DNA of 64,000 nucleotides from CAWUFC02 sp963921335 (GTDB lineage: Bacteria; Pseudomonadota; Gammaproteobacteria; Pseudomonadales; Halieaceae). Every line of letters begins with the position of its first letter. Positions within the stretch are counted from its first letter, which is position 1. The notes beneath the pieces were generated by a model that was given only the letters and a program-made list of their open reading frames with translations, did not search any database and was not told the DNA's origin. The position numbers and the translations under genes are program-made. Of the stretch, positions 25,501 through 34,110 are shown one piece after another. The stretch is from NCBI GenBank assembly GCA_963921335.3, contig CAWUFC020000002.1:868001-932000 (forward strand), written 5' to 3'.

Positions 25501-27318
25501 CTGAACCCACCCGGTCTTCCCGGTGGCTTCGATCAATCCAGCAACTGCTAGCTGATCGCCATCGGCGTCGCTGGCAGTCTCCAATAAATCGATCGACACC
25601 AAACCCTGATCATCGCTGAGTGCAGCATTAAGCGCAGCGGCCACTTCAGGCACCTGGTTAGGCGGTATTACGACAACCGGCGGAGCCGGCGCCGGCGCGG
25701 GCGCCGGAGTGGGTTCAGGCTCGGGAGCTGTGGGTTCCGGCTCCGGCTCAGGGGCCGGCGGCGGTTGTACAATATCGCCAACTTCATCAGCCGCATCTTC
25801 CACCCGCTGCTGCAGTTCGCCTTCTTCAACCGCTGCCAGTAGATCGCTGATATCTCCGGTGCTGGCAGCATTTTCCAATTGCTCTTCAAGCTGTTCGCTG
25901 ACCACCTGAACCGCCGCAATATCGATCAGGCCACCTGCCCCACCGGCACTGGCATCAATTTCAGCGACCGCCTGATTCAGCTCTGTAATTGCCTCGGCAG
26001 CTCCCGAGGCCAGATCGCGCACTGCCGCCTGTGCTGACTCATCAACGACCTCGACTGCGGTTAATACGACTTGTTCAATTGTGGCTGTGTTGGACAGATC
26101 CAACACGACTCCAGGTTCATCAGCGCTATTTGCGATAGCACTACTAAGAGCGTCGTATACCACCTCCGCAGAGGCACTTTCGCTCACTCCGTCTTCGCTA
26201 CCTGCGAGCAAGGCTGCAGTCTGGCTGACCAGGGTATTCACCTGCACCGCGGCTTTTTGAACTTCCAGCGCCTGCTCGACATCAGCGGCGGAATTATTCG
26301 GGTCACTCGCTGCAGCAATCGGGTCTAAATTGAGCAGATCCACTTCAGCATCAATACCAAGTGCAGAATTGACCTGCTGCACGGCAGCCTCAGCGGACAC
26401 TTCGCCACTCCGAGTGAGGTTTTCAACCAGGGTTGTCAGTGGGTTCACCACTGTCGCACCGGCGGGTGCGGTCATGCGACCTTCAAAAGCCTGACCTGTG
26501 GCGATATCGGTACCGCCAAACATCACCAGGGAGCCGAAGTCGGCGTTGTCACCAAAATCGAAGTTTCCGGCACTGTCCGTGGTAACACTGACCTCATTCG
26601 GGTCCAGAACACCGTCGCCATCGGTGTCGATAAACACAGTGGCGCCGCTGATATAACCGTCTACCACGACTCCATCAACGCTAAGGCCAGGCACATCGAC
26701 ACCACTGTAGGCATCACTGGCTAACAACTGGGTGATGAGCGCAATGGGGTCGGTGGCCAGGGCTTGTGCCAGATCGCCAATGCTCGGTACCTGCTCCACC
26801 AGGCCGTGATACTGCAGTACCACCTTGATTTGCTCTGCCTTCTCGGCGGTGAATTCTTCTGAATAGGCGAATCCCAGCAACAGCTTGGCCCGCTCCATGC
26901 CCGCTTCGAGCTGCCCCAGCAAGTAGGCGGTACCGGCTTCATCGGGCTCTCGCTTGAGCACGTTTTGATATACCTGCTGCAGAAACGCACCGTCTTCGGC
27001 GGCAGCAAACAGCGATTGGAATTCTTCTGAATCAGCAAAAGCCGCGGCAATGCTCTCTACTGAACGCCCTGCCTGGTGCTGTTCAACCCAGAAACGCAAC
27101 CCATCAGCATCGGGAATACGATCAAAAGCGGCAAAGTACAGGCGTGCGATGGGCGCTACACGGGCGGCAAACTCAGGGCTATCAAGGAATTCAGAAGTAA
27201 TATCAGCGGCGTTTCGCCGACCGCTGGCCAGTTCTTCGACCCAGAATGCGACGCCTTCGCCCTCAGCCTGCCTGCCCAGCAGACGCTGGTATAACTGCTC
27301 TATGAACTCTTTGGACAC
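22588..27318 (-). CDS. giant RTX/cadherin-like secreted protein, N-terminal piece
   Basis: The first 1576 residues of a protein that, with the breaks repaired, runs to 15967 and about 3,780 residues. It starts at GTG 27318 with GGGAA six bases upstream. Order: three DUF4214-like repeats (YQRLLGRQAEGEG, YFAAFDRIPDADG, YQNVLKREPDEAG; residues 1-180), an EF-hand-like DTDGDGVLDPNE near 230, an Ala-rich helical region, a Pro/Glu-Ala hinge near 520-550, then about ten tandem Ig/cadherin-like repeats (pattern NxxPxV, GWxxxGNxLxxD, LxFSYxVxDxxGG, VTIxGTN). I count about 23 repeats overall. It is probably a type I secreted surface adhesin. It breaks at 22600-22603, where one C is missing from a C5 run. 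Confidence 0.87.
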   Translation of the reverse strand: MSKEFIEQLYQRLLGRQAEGEGVAFWVEELASGRRNAADITSEFLDSPEFAARVAPIARLYFAAFDRIPDADGLRFWVEQHQAGRSVESIAAAFADSEEFQSLFAAAEDGAFLQQVYQNVLKREPDEAGTAYLLGQLEAGMERAKLLLGFAYSEEFTAEKAEQIKVVLQYHGLVEQVPSIGDLAQALATDPIALITQLLASDAYSGVDVPGLSVDGVVVDGYISGATVFIDTDGDGVLDPNEVSVTTDSAGNFDFGDNADFGSLVMFGGTDIATGQAFEGRMTAPAGATVVNPLTTLVENLTRSGEVSAEAAVQQVNSALGIDAEVDLLNLDPIAAASDPNNSAADVEQALEVQKAAVQVNTLVSQTAALLAGSEDGVSESASAEVVYDALSSAIANSADEPGVVLDLSNTATIEQVVLTAVEVVDESAQAAVRDLASGAAEAITELNQAVAEIDASAGGAGGLIDIAAVQVVSEQLEEQLENAASTGDISDLLAAVEEGELQQRVEDAADEVGDIVQPPPAPEPEPEPTAPEPEPTPAPAPAPAPPVVVIPPNQVPEVAAALNAALSDDQGLVSIDLLETASDADGDQLAVAGLIEATGKTGWVQDGNTLQIVGTDFASLTAGETIELAFNYQVSDGEGGVVPQTLLVTITGTNSAPTVSAALNLSAPVSSVAQQFDLLAGASDVDDNSILQVVSIAETGGLGGWQLVGNQLQLDANAFSSLLAGQTQQLNFSYRIEDDFGGSVDQTATLTVDGSNNPPVVDAAVSRATDDGQGLVLVDLLAGASDADGDVLSVSELAEINNKSGWTPALPNIQVDTSQFAHLPAGETEQLQFTYVVRDPSGASVEQTAVVTIAGTNSPPTVNEVLTFQSPVSADEQSFDLLQGAADVDDGAVLQVAGLVEDSGLDGWQLLGNQLVLDANAYSELLAGENQVLNFSYQVKDGVGGSVDQTASLTVGGTNNPPVVSGPLSRTMNEGSGGLPYYLLGNVTEADGDTLSVIGLEEANGHGGWEIDGDYVRVDTNHYTSLTEGETLELEFSYWVADDNGAQVPHSAVVTIIGVNTAPVVDSTPQRYQESQGDIVIDLKTLISDPDGDDASLTQAYFGGPTFHTSSYSLDGDVLTINTDYFANQRGGSETELRFGFSYTDAGGAIGGGTVPVIIEGINSPPDVGDPIDITLSGNFFSRANNFLDGARDPEDYGNLTILNLTEANGETRWQLTGRDLIVDSRDYAALDDGDSITLEFSYDIADTDGLSVPQTATIRIEGTNDNPVDDGTVDQRTYFNLVEDDGVFTYDIPIGATDADANDVLEIVNITGSGAAADLDWSFDGTTFSLDLTQAELQPLYTGRDEGYVFSYQVSDGGPNSIFRVLDFTIDGVNDLPVAEPLELVFQESDSRPSAFSAIELDQGVTDVDWDQVSLFTIENLREIYGATGWFRNPSYNDNLEIEGSTWADFQKLSLGEEASLTFVYDVVDKNGGSAPRVLTITVVGEDTDPVVLADPFFSVRGGDEVQEFDLTKNIVEYDRLDTWTVGPVTGPSHAGIAITGNSLLVDPVEFAFMAPGTSQDYVFTYQVSDPTAG
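22600..22603. other. frameshift site in G4 run of the giant gene
   Basis: Adding one G here (minus-strand C4 to C5) changes ...YQVSDPTAG-stop into YQVSDPHGRVEDREATL, which continues the repeat into the second piece. Homopolymer-length error or deletion. Confidence 0.75.
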
Positions 27319-27452
27319 GCAGGATTCCCGAAACTGTTTTTCTTATTGCTAACTTTTATAGCATATGGACATCGCAGGGGCTATTTGAGCAACACCCATG
27401 ACCACCAAACTATGGCTGATACCAACACACAGTGGGCTCTGCAGATTTATGC

Positions 27453-28310
27453 TTATGCGAGAGCCGGCATTAAGTGCTTGGCAAACTGCTCCATCTGCGT
27501 GAGCTTTTCGATCAAAGGTGACTGGTAGTCTTCAAAGCCAAATACGGCAGAGCTCATGCCCTGCTCTTCAAGCTTTTTGACCTGATCGATCTGGTGCAAC
27601 TGTCGAACAGCAATCACCGTTTCAAAGTCTTCCTCTTCGCGACCATATTCGGCTCGCCAATCATTCAGTTTCGATAGGATCTCTGGCACCTCTTCGATAT
27701 CGTTACCTGCACCAATCCATCCCTGAGCCAGTCTCGCCGATCGTTTTAATGCCAGGTCAGAGGCGCCACCCAGATAGATGGGAATGGCTTGCCCGGGGGC
27801 CGGCGACAGTTGCAGCGGCGGAAACTGGAATATCTCACCCTCGTGCGCTACGTAACCCCCCGCCCAGAGTTTACGCATGACTGTGATCGTCTCCACCATG
27901 CGTTTGCCCCGAGTTTTGAAATCGACCCCGTAAACCTCAAATTCTTCTTTCATCCAGCCGGCGCCGGCACCGAGCACCACCCGGTCATTACTCAACAGCG
28001 CCAGGTTACCCAGGGCCTTTGCTACTTCTATGGGATTGCGCAGTGGCAACACGTAAACCGCGGTGGAAAACCTCAACCGCTCAGTCACTGAGGCCATCGC
28101 AGCGATGGTCGTCCAGACATCAGGATAAGGCATACCGCCGTGAATAGGCGGCGCACCGTCCTCAGAATAAAGATAGGCGTTTTCCATGGTTCGTGGGACG
28201 AAACCATGATCAGCACCCATAATTCCCTCAAACCCAAGCGCTTCAGCGTGTCTGGCCAGTTCCACAATTTCACTCGCTGCTAGCCAGGGAGCGATAATCC
28301 AAACTTTCAT
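27453..28310 (-). CDS. LLM class flavin-dependent (F420/FMN) oxidoreductase
   Basis: A 285-residue luciferase-like monooxygenase-family protein. Typical stretches are ARHAEALGFEGIMGADHGFVP, TERLRFSTAVYVLPLRNPIEVAKALGNLALLSNDRVVLGAGAGWMKEEFEVYGVDFKTRGKRM and the IPIYLGGASDLALKRSARLAQGW phosphate-binding region. The group that uses TIGR03619-like folds includes F420-dependent enzymes from actinobacteria and FMN enzymes from proteobacteria; cofactor cannot be told here. I start at the ATG giving MKVWIIAPW; upstream in-frame sequence (to 28439) is AT-rich and non-coding in character. It is upstream of and co-directional with the giant adhesin gene. Confidence 0.87.
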   Translation of the reverse strand: MKVWIIAPWLAASEIVELARHAEALGFEGIMGADHGFVPRTMENAYLYSEDGAPPIHGGMPYPDVWTTIAAMASVTERLRFSTAVYVLPLRNPIEVAKALGNLALLSNDRVVLGAGAGWMKEEFEVYGVDFKTRGKRMVETITVMRKLWAGGYVAHEGEIFQFPPLQLSPAPGQAIPIYLGGASDLALKRSARLAQGWIGAGNDIEEVPEILSKLNDWRAEYGREEEDFETVIAVRQLHQIDQVKKLEEQGMSSAVFGFEDYQSPLIEKLTQMEQFAKHLMPALA

Positions 28311-28394
28311 AGGTATGTGTTCCCGTGAGCGCTGCCCGTGGTAGTGACTACAGCCGATTGAGTCAATCAGAGGCCGAGGCCAATGCAGCATAAA

Positions 28395-28410
28395 TAATAC
28401 TTTCGTATTA
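28395..28410. promoter_or_regulatory. inverted repeat TAATAC-TTTC-GTATTA
   Basis: A perfect 6-bp inverted repeat with a four-base spacer in the 235-base AT-rich region between the divergent LLM oxidoreductase and cytochrome genes. It is a possible operator for either promoter. The rest of the intergenic region shows no gene. Confidence 0.35.
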
Positions 28411-28545
28411 ATTATTACGGAGGGCAGGCACTTATTCAAGAGTCAAAAAGTATCGGAAAAATAAATCTGCGGAGTTCGCGAAAAAGGAAACAATCGCTTA
28501 TTCTGGAGTTAGAAAAATAAACATAGTCCGCGTTTAAGGGGTAGC

Positions 28546-31083
28546 ATGCGACAAGGCAGTCACAGCTCGTTTTCTCTGGGTTCAGTGTTTCTGCTCGTGA
28601 CATTGCTGAGCGCCTGCAAACATCCGCTCGAGATCCAGGGCGAAGGCGACATCGTGGAGCGGCTATATGGCGAACGCGGTTGTACGCTTCAACAATTTCG
28701 AAGCGGGGCTGAAGCCTGCACTGAAAACACCGTCATTGATACCGCGTATGTCGCCTCTTATCAGGCTGTCGCAGCACCGGGCTGGGTGTTCTCCCACTGG
28801 GAAGGCACCAAGTGCAATACAGTTACCCCAGAGGGCTATTGCGAATACGATGTCGGCCAATTCTGGATAGACGCAACCAACGAATACTATCCCGACTCCA
28901 CGGTACCCTCACTGGTCGCCGTCTTTGTTGTGGATGCACCCACTTACTTTGAAGAAGCGATCGCAGAGCCAGTGATAGCTGATCGCTGCGTAAATTGTCA
29001 CGTTGAGGGCGGTGTCGCTGGCAATACGCGCATGGTCTATCGCAGCGGCGACAGCGCCAGCGTGGTGGAGCACAACTACGGGGTTTTAAGTGATTTTCTC
29101 AACGCCGATAGCGGCATTCCTGAACTGGTTTTGTCGAAAGTTCGTGGGGTCAGCCATGGCGGTGGTGTGCAGTTAGCTGCAGGTGAGGAAGACTACGAAG
29201 CACTGAACGAGTTTATAAAGCGAGAGATCGGCTGCTTCAACTGTGATGACGTTGCTGGCGGCGATTTCTTTGCAGGTGTAACAATGGCCGACGCCCAGGC
29301 CACTCTGCGCAGGGCTTCCCTGCTGCTTGCCGGACGACTTCCCACAGCCAGCGAGCTCAACAGCGTAAGAAATGCCAATGACGCGAAGCTACGCAAAGCG
29401 GTTCTAAAGCTGATGCAAGGTGATGGCTTTCACCAATTCTTGCTGCGCAGCGCCAATGATCGCTTACTGACAGATGCATTTTTGAGCAATTCGTCTGGGG
29501 TCGACTTAAGACCCGCAAACCTGGCCCACGCACAATATCCTGAGTTGTCCAATCGCGCCTATGAGGCTACTAATGGCGATCTATCGTCAGGTGCACCCGA
29601 CCAATTCTGGCGATGGGTCAATGAAATGGGCTACGGGATGGCGCGCGCGCCGCTGAAGCTCATTGCCCACGTGGTTGAGAATAATCGACCTTATACCGAG
29701 ATCTTGACTGCTGACTATGTCATGCAAAATTCCGCGCTGGCTGAAATCTACAGATCGAATATTAACTTTAGTAACGACAGCTATAGCAACATGAAGTCTG
29801 GCCCGAATCGCGGGCAAATACTGCTTGATGAAGAACTTGAGATTGAGGAAGGTGCCGCAGGTGCCAGCAGGGTATTAAGCCATTCTGGCTTTATCGATTA
29901 TCCGATTACCGGCGTTCTAAATACCTCAGCCTTTCTCTCCCGTTATCCGACAACCGAAACCAATCGCAATCGTGCCAGGGCTCGCTGGACGTATTACCAT
30001 TTCCTAGGCGTCGACATTGAGAATTCCGCTTCTCGCACCACTGACCCAGAGGCGTTGGCGGATACAAACAACCCTACTCTGAATAATCCGGCCTGTACCG
30101 CCTGTCACGTGATTATGGACCCAGTTGCGGGCGCATATCGTGATTACGGGGTGGACAGCTATTATCTGGAAAGTTATGGCGGCATAGACTCCCTCCCAGA
30201 CCAGTACAAATACCCTGAAACCAGGCTCGCAATCGACGGCGAGACGTTTGACGTCCAATCCGCCAATGGCAGCACCCGTGACTACACAGCTCGGGTATCA
30301 GTCGAAGCTGGTAACAGGCAGATTGCTTTCCAATTTAATAATGCCAAGCCCGGCTTTGAGAATGCCGAGGGCTTCCCAAGAGCAGTAGGCGTGACACAGA
30401 TCACAGTCAAGTTTGGCTCGCGAGTGCCGTTCTCAGAGCAAGGTATCAATCTTGGAAATCTTGAAAATGCCAGTGCTTCAGGCTCCAACGTATTTGACAA
30501 TTTGTACGCTTTTTACGGCGATGGAGCCCTACTCACCTTCCCGGTAAACGTACCAGGCGACGGCGAACTGACGATCACCGCCACCGCCCTCGCTTCGGTC
30601 CTCGATGACGGCATCAATCCGTCTTTCTCGATTGGGGTTACCGAAGTAGAGCCTACGCTGTATGAAGAAGGAGATCGGTGGTTCCGCGACATGCTGCCTC
30701 CTGGTTTTAACGATCGGAACACGCCAGATTATGAAGACAGCCTGCGCTGGCTGGCCGAGCATATTGCTAACGACCCGAGATTTGCGCAAGCCACTGTGCG
30801 CTTTTGGTGGCAGTCGCTGATGAAAGCGGAACCGCTGCAAGCTCCTGCCGTTAGGAGTGATCGCTTCTTCGATCAGAAACTGCGTGCCTTCGAGCAGCAG
30901 AATGCAGATATTGGAGCACTGGCAAGCGATTTCCGTAATGGTTACAAGCTCAAGGAATTACTGGCTGACATGGTGATGTCGCCCTGGTTCAGAGCGAATG
31001 GGTCACTCAGGCTCTCAGCAAAGAGCGTCAGACGGAATTGGAAGGAATCGGTTTCAGAGCCCTGCTCACGCCAGAAGAATTGA
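28546..31083 (+). CDS. secreted DUF1592/DUF1588-like c-type cytochrome lipoprotein (frameshifted)
   Basis: An 845-residue open frame with a lipoprotein signal (VTLLSAC, Cys24). It has a c-type haem motif CVNCH near residue 147 and CTACH near 517. Between them are stretches like the DUF1592 block (NRPYTEILTADYVMQNSALAEIY) and DUF1588 block (YPITGVLNTSAFLSRYPTTETNRNRARARWTYYHFLGV, NPACTACHVIMDPVAGAYRDYG) of Planctomycete-type cytochromes. The last 27 residues after FRANG are out of frame: one G lost from the run at 31000-31002 separates it from the C-terminal piece. Repaired length is about 1,047 residues. It is followed six bases after its true end by a DUF1501 gene, its usual partner. Probably a periplasmic or surface redox enzyme; substrate unknown. 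Confidence 0.8.
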   Translation: MRQGSHSSFSLGSVFLLVTLLSACKHPLEIQGEGDIVERLYGERGCTLQQFRSGAEACTENTVIDTAYVASYQAVAAPGWVFSHWEGTKCNTVTPEGYCEYDVGQFWIDATNEYYPDSTVPSLVAVFVVDAPTYFEEAIAEPVIADRCVNCHVEGGVAGNTRMVYRSGDSASVVEHNYGVLSDFLNADSGIPELVLSKVRGVSHGGGVQLAAGEEDYEALNEFIKREIGCFNCDDVAGGDFFAGVTMADAQATLRRASLLLAGRLPTASELNSVRNANDAKLRKAVLKLMQGDGFHQFLLRSANDRLLTDAFLSNSSGVDLRPANLAHAQYPELSNRAYEATNGDLSSGAPDQFWRWVNEMGYGMARAPLKLIAHVVENNRPYTEILTADYVMQNSALAEIYRSNINFSNDSYSNMKSGPNRGQILLDEELEIEEGAAGASRVLSHSGFIDYPITGVLNTSAFLSRYPTTETNRNRARARWTYYHFLGVDIENSASRTTDPEALADTNNPTLNNPACTACHVIMDPVAGAYRDYGVDSYYLESYGGIDSLPDQYKYPETRLAIDGETFDVQSANGSTRDYTARVSVEAGNRQIAFQFNNAKPGFENAEGFPRAVGVTQITVKFGSRVPFSEQGINLGNLENASASGSNVFDNLYAFYGDGALLTFPVNVPGDGELTITATALASVLDDGINPSFSIGVTEVEPTLYEEGDRWFRDMLPPGFNDRNTPDYEDSLRWLAEHIANDPRFAQATVRFWWQSLMKAEPLQAPAVRSDRFFDQKLRAFEQQNADIGALASDFRNGYKLKELLADMVMSPWFRANGSLRLSAKSVRRNWKESVSEPCSRQKN
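31000..31002. other. frameshift site in GGG run of the cytochrome gene
   Basis: Adding one G turns SPWFRANGS into SPWFRANGVTQALSKERQTELEGIGF, which runs straight into the next open frame. Loss of one base in a G run. Confidence 0.75.
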
Positions 31084-31688
31084 ATGCAAAGGTGCAGTCC
31101 GCGACTGGCTATTACTGGGGCCAATTCTTCAACCCCCAAATACGCGACAACGAAAGTCTTTACTACACAAACCTACAGGACTCGGTAAAGGTGCTTTATG
31201 GCGGCATTGACTCCTTTACAACCACGGACCGCGCACGTCAGTTAAACAGCCTGATGATGAACATAGTCTCTCGACAAGCCAACCAGATGGCATGCCATTC
31301 GGTGGTACTGGATTTTCAGAAAAACAAATCACGAAGACTGCTTTTTACAAAGGTCGAGAAGACGATGACGCCGGACGCTAACGAGACTGCCGTGCGCAAT
31401 CAGTTACAACACCTGCACCTGCAGTTGCTCGGTGAAAGCCTCTCCACGTCGAGCGCTGAACTTGAGGAAAGCTATCAACTGCTTCGTGAGCTCTGGCAAA
31501 ATCGCAAGTCGCTAGGCCAAACCTGGGCCCAGGCCTGGCCTCAGGAAAACGAGTGTAATGTGCCTATTGAAGGCTGGTGGGATGACCCAAAGCATGAGCA
31601 GGCGATGACCGATCCGGCGTCCATGCTCAGCGCGTGGTCAGACATGCTGGTCTACTTCTTCAACGACTACAAGTTTGTACACGAGTGA
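31038..31688 (+). CDS. C-terminal piece of the DUF1592-like cytochrome
   Basis: The 216-residue open frame has only a TTG as a nominal start and no ribosome site. Its phase extends coding sequence back to 31002 (VTQALSKERQTEL), so it is the C-terminal end of the upstream cytochrome. It includes LLTPEELNAKVQSATGYYWGQF, which resembles DUF1585/DUF1595-like terminal segments where the mature enzyme would be completed. It ends at 31688, just before the DUF1501 start at 31694. Confidence 0.78.
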   Translation: MEGIGFRALLTPEELNAKVQSATGYYWGQFFNPQIRDNESLYYTNLQDSVKVLYGGIDSFTTTDRARQLNSLMMNIVSRQANQMACHSVVLDFQKNKSRRLLFTKVEKTMTPDANETAVRNQLQHLHLQLLGESLSTSSAELEESYQLLRELWQNRKSLGQTWAQAWPQENECNVPIEGWWDDPKHEQAMTDPASMLSAWSDMLVYFFNDYKFVHE

Positions 31689-31693
31689 GCCAA

Positions 31694-32998
31694 ATGAAAC
31701 GCAGATCATTGCTCAAATTGTTCTCCATGGGCGGCCTGGCGGCAGGCATGATGAGCTCCGGCAGACTGCTTGCCGCCCCTTCAGACTATAGAGGCCGCTT
31801 TTTGGTCACCATACAGGCTGATGGTGCCTGGGATGTATCCAGTTTCTGCGATCCCAAGACCAATGTCGCCGGCGAACCAGATATAAATAATTGGGCCCAC
31901 TTAAGAGATCCGGATAGTGCGGGAAATATCAATTACGCTGCGTTTGCTGACAACCGTTATTTCTTCGAGAAGTACCATCGCTACATGATGGTCATCAATG
32001 GTATTGACTATCAGACTAACGCGCACGCTGTCGGCATACTGCACAACTGGAGCGGCCGTAATTCACAAGGGTTTCCCTCATTGCCCGCCTTATACTGTGC
32101 TGTTGAAGCACCCAATTTACCTATGAGCTACCTGAGCTTTGGCGGATGGGGCCAAACTGATAATTTGGTGCATACCACGGTGGTCAGCGATGTGTCTCCA
32201 CTGGCTAATATACTCAAGCCAAACGTTGGCCAATGGGACCCGGACAACAACGTGCGCCTGCCAGAGGCCAATGCCATCATTCTCAAAGCACAGCAGGCGC
32301 GACTGAAACGTCTTGCGGGGGAGGAAGGAATACTGCCTCGCCAACAATACAATATTGCCTCCCAGCGCGCCGCTCTTGCCGGCGCTGAATCTCTAGAAGC
32401 GTTTGCCGACATCCTGCCGGGACCAAACCAGTGGGAGCAGCCAGTTACGATCGGCGATCATTACACGAGCACGCGTCAACAAGCGCAGGTTGCAGTTCTT
32501 GGCTTTCGATCTGGGGCTGCGGCATCCGCTGACTTACATATGGGTGGATTTGATACACACAGCTCCCATGACGCAGACCACGAACCATTGATGGCGGCAC
32601 TTACAGATGCCGTTGATTACCTGTGGGATTACGCAGAAGAAAACGGTGTAGCCGACAGAATGACCGTCATCTTGGGTTCTGATTTTGCCCGCACCCCTTT
32701 CTATAACTCCTATGAGGGTAAGGATCACTGGTCCATCGGCAGCCTGATCGTGATGGAGAAAAACGCAACGTGGGGTAACCGAGTTATCGGACTGACCGAC
32801 GAGGCGCAAAATGCCTATCGCATTAATCCATCCACACTTAAGAGGGATGATAAAAATGGCACCATCATTTATCCAAAGCATGTACACAAAGCCTTGCGTC
32901 GCTATCTAGGTGTAAGCAATTTTGCCGACCAAGCAGGCTATCAATTTGCCAACACAGAAGATTTTGACTTCTTTAATCCCAGAAAATCGACCAGCTGA
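31694..32998 (+). CDS. DUF1501 domain Tat-exported protein
   Basis: A 434-residue protein starting with a twin-arginine-like signal (MKRRSLLKLFSMGGLAAGMM, cleaved near LLAAP). It has the DUF1501/sulfatase-superfamily pattern: RFLVTIQADGAWDVSSFCDP at the N-terminus, GGFDTHSSHDADHEPLMAALTDAVDYLWD and VILGSDFARTPFYN, residues that in the superfamily surround a metal site. It is almost always found after a DUF1800 or DUF1592-type secreted partner, as here. Function is unknown. An in-frame 5' extension inside the previous gene is not used because the signal peptide begins at ATG 31694. Its stop TGA 32996-32998 is in frame with the damaged Rieske gene that follows. Confidence 0.85.
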   Translation: MKRRSLLKLFSMGGLAAGMMSSGRLLAAPSDYRGRFLVTIQADGAWDVSSFCDPKTNVAGEPDINNWAHLRDPDSAGNINYAAFADNRYFFEKYHRYMMVINGIDYQTNAHAVGILHNWSGRNSQGFPSLPALYCAVEAPNLPMSYLSFGGWGQTDNLVHTTVVSDVSPLANILKPNVGQWDPDNNVRLPEANAIILKAQQARLKRLAGEEGILPRQQYNIASQRAALAGAESLEAFADILPGPNQWEQPVTIGDHYTSTRQQAQVAVLGFRSGAAASADLHMGGFDTHSSHDADHEPLMAALTDAVDYLWDYAEENGVADRMTVILGSDFARTPFYNSYEGKDHWSIGSLIVMEKNATWGNRVIGLTDEAQNAYRINPSTLKRDDKNGTIIYPKHVHKALRRYLGVSNFADQAGYQFANTEDFDFFNPRKSTS

Positions 32999-33100
32999 TC
33001 CCCGCCAACTCCCCTACCCTTTGGTTGGTTCTGTGTTGCGTATACAGACGAACTGAGCATAGGGGAAGTTCGGCCGCTGCATTACTTTGAGCAGGACCTT

Positions 33101-33940
33101 GTGATGTATCGATCCGAGCGTGGGACCGTGCATGTTGCGGAAGCCTATTATCCGCACCTTGGTGCGCACCTCGGACATGGAGGCAAGCTTGCAGGAGATC
33201 GCATCAGTTGTCCTTTTCATGGCTGGGAATTTGATCCCGATGGCCGCTGTGGCGCCATCCATTATGCAAAGAAACTGCCAAAGAAATCCCAACAGCCGAA
33301 CTTCCTGTTCCAGTTTCCTGTCCACGAGGCCAACGGCATAATCTGGGTATGGTTTCACCCTGACAGGATCGAACCGCTGTTCGACATGGAAGACTTGGGT
33401 GAGGTGCTGGACGATAGTTGGAGTGAAGAATATGAGCGACGCGCCTGGACGATAAATGTGGCATTACAGGAGGCATCCGAGAATGCAGTAGACAATGCGC
33501 ACTTTCTGTTTGTCCACAACGCTTACGGCATGCCGCGTCCAGAAGTCAGCTTTGATGGCCACCAACGCTCGGCGGTGATAAATGGCGGTCTGGCAGGGGA
33601 AAGTAAAGATCGTAATTTTCAGTTCACCATGCATACGCATAACGATGGTCCCGGGGTCGCTTTTCAACACTTCACCGGAAGTTTTGACAGTTTTCTGTTT
33701 GGCATGGTGACCCCGATTACCAGGGAGCAAATGGTTTTGCGATTCGCTTTCGCTACCAAGCAAAGTTTGAGTGCCGAGGAAAGGCTAATTGTTGACGCTT
33801 ATGTCGGTGAGGTCATCAAACAGGTAGAGCAGGATATTCCTATATGGGAGAACAAACGCTATGAACCAGATCCCACACTTTGCGATGGCGATGGTCCTAT
33901 CGCGCAGTTCAGGAAATGGTTCACCCGGTTTTACCCATAG
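33101..33940 (+). pseudogene. Rieske non-haem iron oxygenase (KshA-like), apparently damaged
   Basis: The frame encodes a Rieske oxygenase related to 3-ketosteroid 9-alpha-hydroxylase and other VanA/KshA types. The second cluster motif CPFHGW (Cys 33209-33211, His 33218-33220) and the catalytic iron site NAVDNAHFLFVH are intact. The first motif should be CPHLGAH but reads YPHLGAH: codon 33149-33151 is TAT, not TGT, so one [2Fe-2S] ligand is missing. Family-like sequence (PFGWFCVAYTDELSIGEVRPLHYF) continues upstream of GTG 33101 to 33002 with no ATG, GTG or TTG before the DUF1501 stop in the same frame. Both defects suggest decay or local sequence error. If intact it would hydroxylate a sterol or aromatic ring with a separate reductase. 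Confidence 0.78.
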
Positions 33941-33954
33941 CGTGAGTTTTGTCG

Positions 33955-33966
33955 GGGGTGCACCCC
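33955..33966. other. 12-bp perfect palindrome GGGGTGCACCCC
   Basis: A self-complementary sequence in the 170-base gap between the Rieske and monooxygenase genes. It may be an operator or half of a terminator; no T-tract follows. The remainder of the gap is AT-rich near 34080-34110 and could hold the monooxygenase promoter. Confidence 0.25.
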
Positions 33967-34110
33967 ACCTGCCCGCCACCACGCAGGCGAGGCGATGCCA
34001 ATCAGTGACTTAGACTAAAACGGGGGCTCAACCGCTCTGCAACCGGCGGTTTGATAGGGGGCAGAGCTAAAGTACACTTACCACATTAAAAAAATAATCT
34101 TGGCTATATT

